IMG/VR virus record: IMGVR_UViG_3300006790_000082
Location: 1-29,087 of that record
Length of the DNA: 29,087 bases
From: a virus
Direction: 5' to 3' (one strand)
Shown here: piece after piece, positions 27,474 through 29,087 of the stretch
Numbering within the stretch: position 1 is the first letter of the stretch
Layout: every line of letters begins with the position of its first letter
Translations under genes and position numbers: made by a program
Notes under the pieces: model-generated
The model's database searches: none
Told to the model about the DNA's origin: nothing
What the model saw: the letters and a program-made list of their open reading frames with translations, nothing else

Positions 27474-29087
27474 ATGGCTTTTAGCGGATCAATAAATTTT
27501 TTAAGCGCTAGTTTAACTGGCTCTGATAATATTAATGTTGACTTTGTAGGACTTAATACTCTTATAGTAGATGCGGTGTCAGCTTCTTCAAACACGTTAG
27601 GGCTGCCAGAATCTTTAAGTTCAACAACTTATTATAATACAGCAATAGAAAATCAAGGAGATCCAAACAACCCAAATCAATTAAATAGCCTACTTCTAAA
27701 TAGAAACGGTCCGTATCAACACTCATCTTGGAATCAATATAGAGGTGGAGATCATCCTATTGCTAGACATTTACGTATGAATAATACAATGTCTGTTGAT
27801 ATGAATCATCCAGATCCTTTTGCTAGAGAAGAATCTAAAAGACTGGAAAGATATCGCTTAGAGCGCCTGAGACCAAGTGAATATCAATATAGCCCTGCTC
27901 AAGTAGATGAAAATGGAAATTATATAAGCTCAAGCGCTGGAAATTTCATTGATATTAGTGAGTCTAAACATCCAGGCATTCCTCAAAACTTAAGACAATT
28001 TTATACTCCTGTTGTGACTACTAAACACAGGCCACTAACATATTTAGTGCCCGGTGGCGAAGGTCAAGATATGAGAATAAGAGCATCATTTATGAATCAA
28101 ATGGTTGATTTCGCTAGTGATGAAATGAACTCTGCACTTAAATTTTCTTCAGGTGACCCTAGCACAGGATCTATAGATATACCAGGTAAGTTCATACATT
28201 TTAAATCAAGTAACATTAAATTTCATAATTTAATTAAGTTGGCAAAACAAGCTGGCGCCACAACTTTTATGTATTCAGAAAATCTTTGGCCTAGAGAAAT
28301 TAATTCTTATCGAGATTATAAACTAGAGAGACAAAGTTATGAACAAACTTCAGGTTTATCAGGATATGATTCTGCCTCACCGCGTTTATTTTGGAAAGAA
28401 AACCAAGGAGGAGACTCTACAACTTCGACTTCTGATGGCTCTACTAGATTAAGAACAGATGGAGTGGCTTTAAATTCTTTAGAGCTTCAACAGAACACTA
28501 AATTTCCTGAGTCTTATAGCGCAGCACAATTTTCCTCTGCTAGACAATTAATATCAAGTTCAGTAAACTTTGTTAGCGCTACCTTTGGAACTAGTCCTGG
28601 AATAGAAGGTACATCATCTTACACGAATAATGTTGTAACTAATTCTTTAGATTTGGGCTTGCAAGGCTTGGTTGTAGAATATATCAATAATGGTGTTGTT
28701 GTCAACAGATATCAAACTTACGAAAACCACCTACAATTACCAAATAATGGTCAACATCTTTCTGGCACTTTATTCCAGCTTGATTCATACCAGCCTTATC
28801 AGCCTTCATTGCTAAGTGCATGGCCTTTAGATGCCAGAAATGACATATATTCCAAGCCACCTTATTTAACTTCTTCTATCGGCGGTAAAGGCTTACAAAT
28901 TGGATTAACACCTCACCGAAATAATAATTTAATTAATAACTCTTTAACTCATGAAGGCTTATTAAAGTTATCAGGAAGCAGCCCTAATTTAACCTCTTCT
29001 ATTATAGATACCGTAGTTAACCTTCAAACAGCTTCAGCCGGCGAGCTTGTTTATAGCACAAAGCCGACAATATTTTTCTGGAGAAAC
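27474..29087 (+). CDS. large virion-type protein, N-terminal 538 residues (runs off the window)
   Basis: An ATG at 27474 opens a frame with no stop to the last base: 538 codons, incomplete at the 3' end. The translation is Ser/Asn/Tyr-rich and polar, with no signal peptide or membrane segment. It begins MAFSGSINFLSASLTG, continues with DFVGLNTLIVDAV, NSLLLNRNGPYQHSSWNQYRGGDHPIARHLRMNN, a charged segment (REESKRLERYRLERLRP) and FYTPVVTTKHRPLTYLVPGG. It lies in the same frame as the preceding gene, separated by two in-frame TAA codons. The composition resembles the C-terminal part of the preceding protein, so it may be its continuation as a separate chain or another peripheral virion protein. 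No family is recognised with confidence. AGGA at 27459-27462 supports the start. Confidence 0.85.
   Translation, partial: MAFSGSINFLSASLTGSDNINVDFVGLNTLIVDAVSASSNTLGLPESLSSTTYYNTAIENQGDPNNPNQLNSLLLNRNGPYQHSSWNQYRGGDHPIARHLRMNNTMSVDMNHPDPFAREESKRLERYRLERLRPSEYQYSPAQVDENGNYISSSAGNFIDISESKHPGIPQNLRQFYTPVVTTKHRPLTYLVPGGEGQDMRIRASFMNQMVDFASDEMNSALKFSSGDPSTGSIDIPGKFIHFKSSNIKFHNLIKLAKQAGATTFMYSENLWPREINSYRDYKLERQSYEQTSGLSGYDSASPRLFWKENQGGDSTTSTSDGSTRLRTDGVALNSLELQQNTKFPESYSAAQFSSARQLISSSVNFVSATFGTSPGIEGTSSYTNNVVTNSLDLGLQGLVVEYINNGVVVNRYQTYENHLQLPNNGQHLSGTLFQLDSYQPYQPSLLSAWPLDARNDIYSKPPYLTSSIGGKGLQIGLTPHRNNNLINNSLTHEGLLKLSGSSPNLTSSIIDTVVNLQTASAGELVYSTKPTIFFWRN

Noticed and set aside
27435-27476. Sequencing-error frameshift or false stop at the junction of the last two genes
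   Set aside because: Two separate in-frame stops and a ribosome-site-like AGGA before the ATG make a single base error unlikely. A true gene boundary is simpler.
1-29087. tRNA, CRISPR array, insertion sequence, attachment site or terminator
   Set aside because: Total non-coding DNA is little more than a hundred bases in short gaps. None contains a cloverleaf, spaced repeats, inverted ends or a GC hairpin with a T run.

Overview
The window is a tightly packed, AT-rich stretch of a contractile-tailed (T4-like) bacteriophage genome. Every supported gene lies on the plus strand. Gaps between genes range from short overlaps to 44 bases, so there is no gene-free stretch longer than 300 bases. I see no tRNA, rRNA, CRISPR array, transposon or integrase. 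The phage assignment rests on a gp55-like late sigma factor, gp25 and gp6 baseplate wedge proteins, and giant virion-type proteins. A marine origin is suggested only by resemblance, from memory, of several proteins to structural proteins of marine T4-like phages. The host cannot be read from this window.

Layout: bases 1-105 hold the 3' end of an upstream gene, whose acidic tail overlaps the start of the next gene. Bases 59-1044 carry the late sigma factor and a small overlapping gene that may be its transcription partner. Bases 1049-6426 carry a 1310-residue and a 478-residue virion protein. Together they look like the modules of a baseplate hub and spike: an OB-like region, hydrolase-like and M15-peptidase-like regions with altered catalytic positions, and a spike-like beta region. 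Bases 6435-17855 are one gene for a 3806-residue protein, 39 percent of the window. Bases 17900-20095 encode gp25 and gp6. Bases 20095-21603 encode a DNRLRE-domain adhesin-like protein. Bases 21621-27437 encode a 1938-residue protein that joins a phage tail protein I/gp7-like core to two LamG-like regions and a MAM-like region. Bases 27474-29087 start another large protein that runs off the end of the window.

Working model: the sigma factor and possible partner would direct late transcription of the virion genes that follow. The virion genes build the baseplate: hub and spike, a wedge core in the P2-like order W-J-I, and peripheral binding modules. Two points stand out. The wall-degrading and hydrolase-like folds appear to have lost key residues. 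Animal-type adhesion modules (LamG, MAM) are built into a predicted wedge polypeptide rather than carried on a separate tail fibre.
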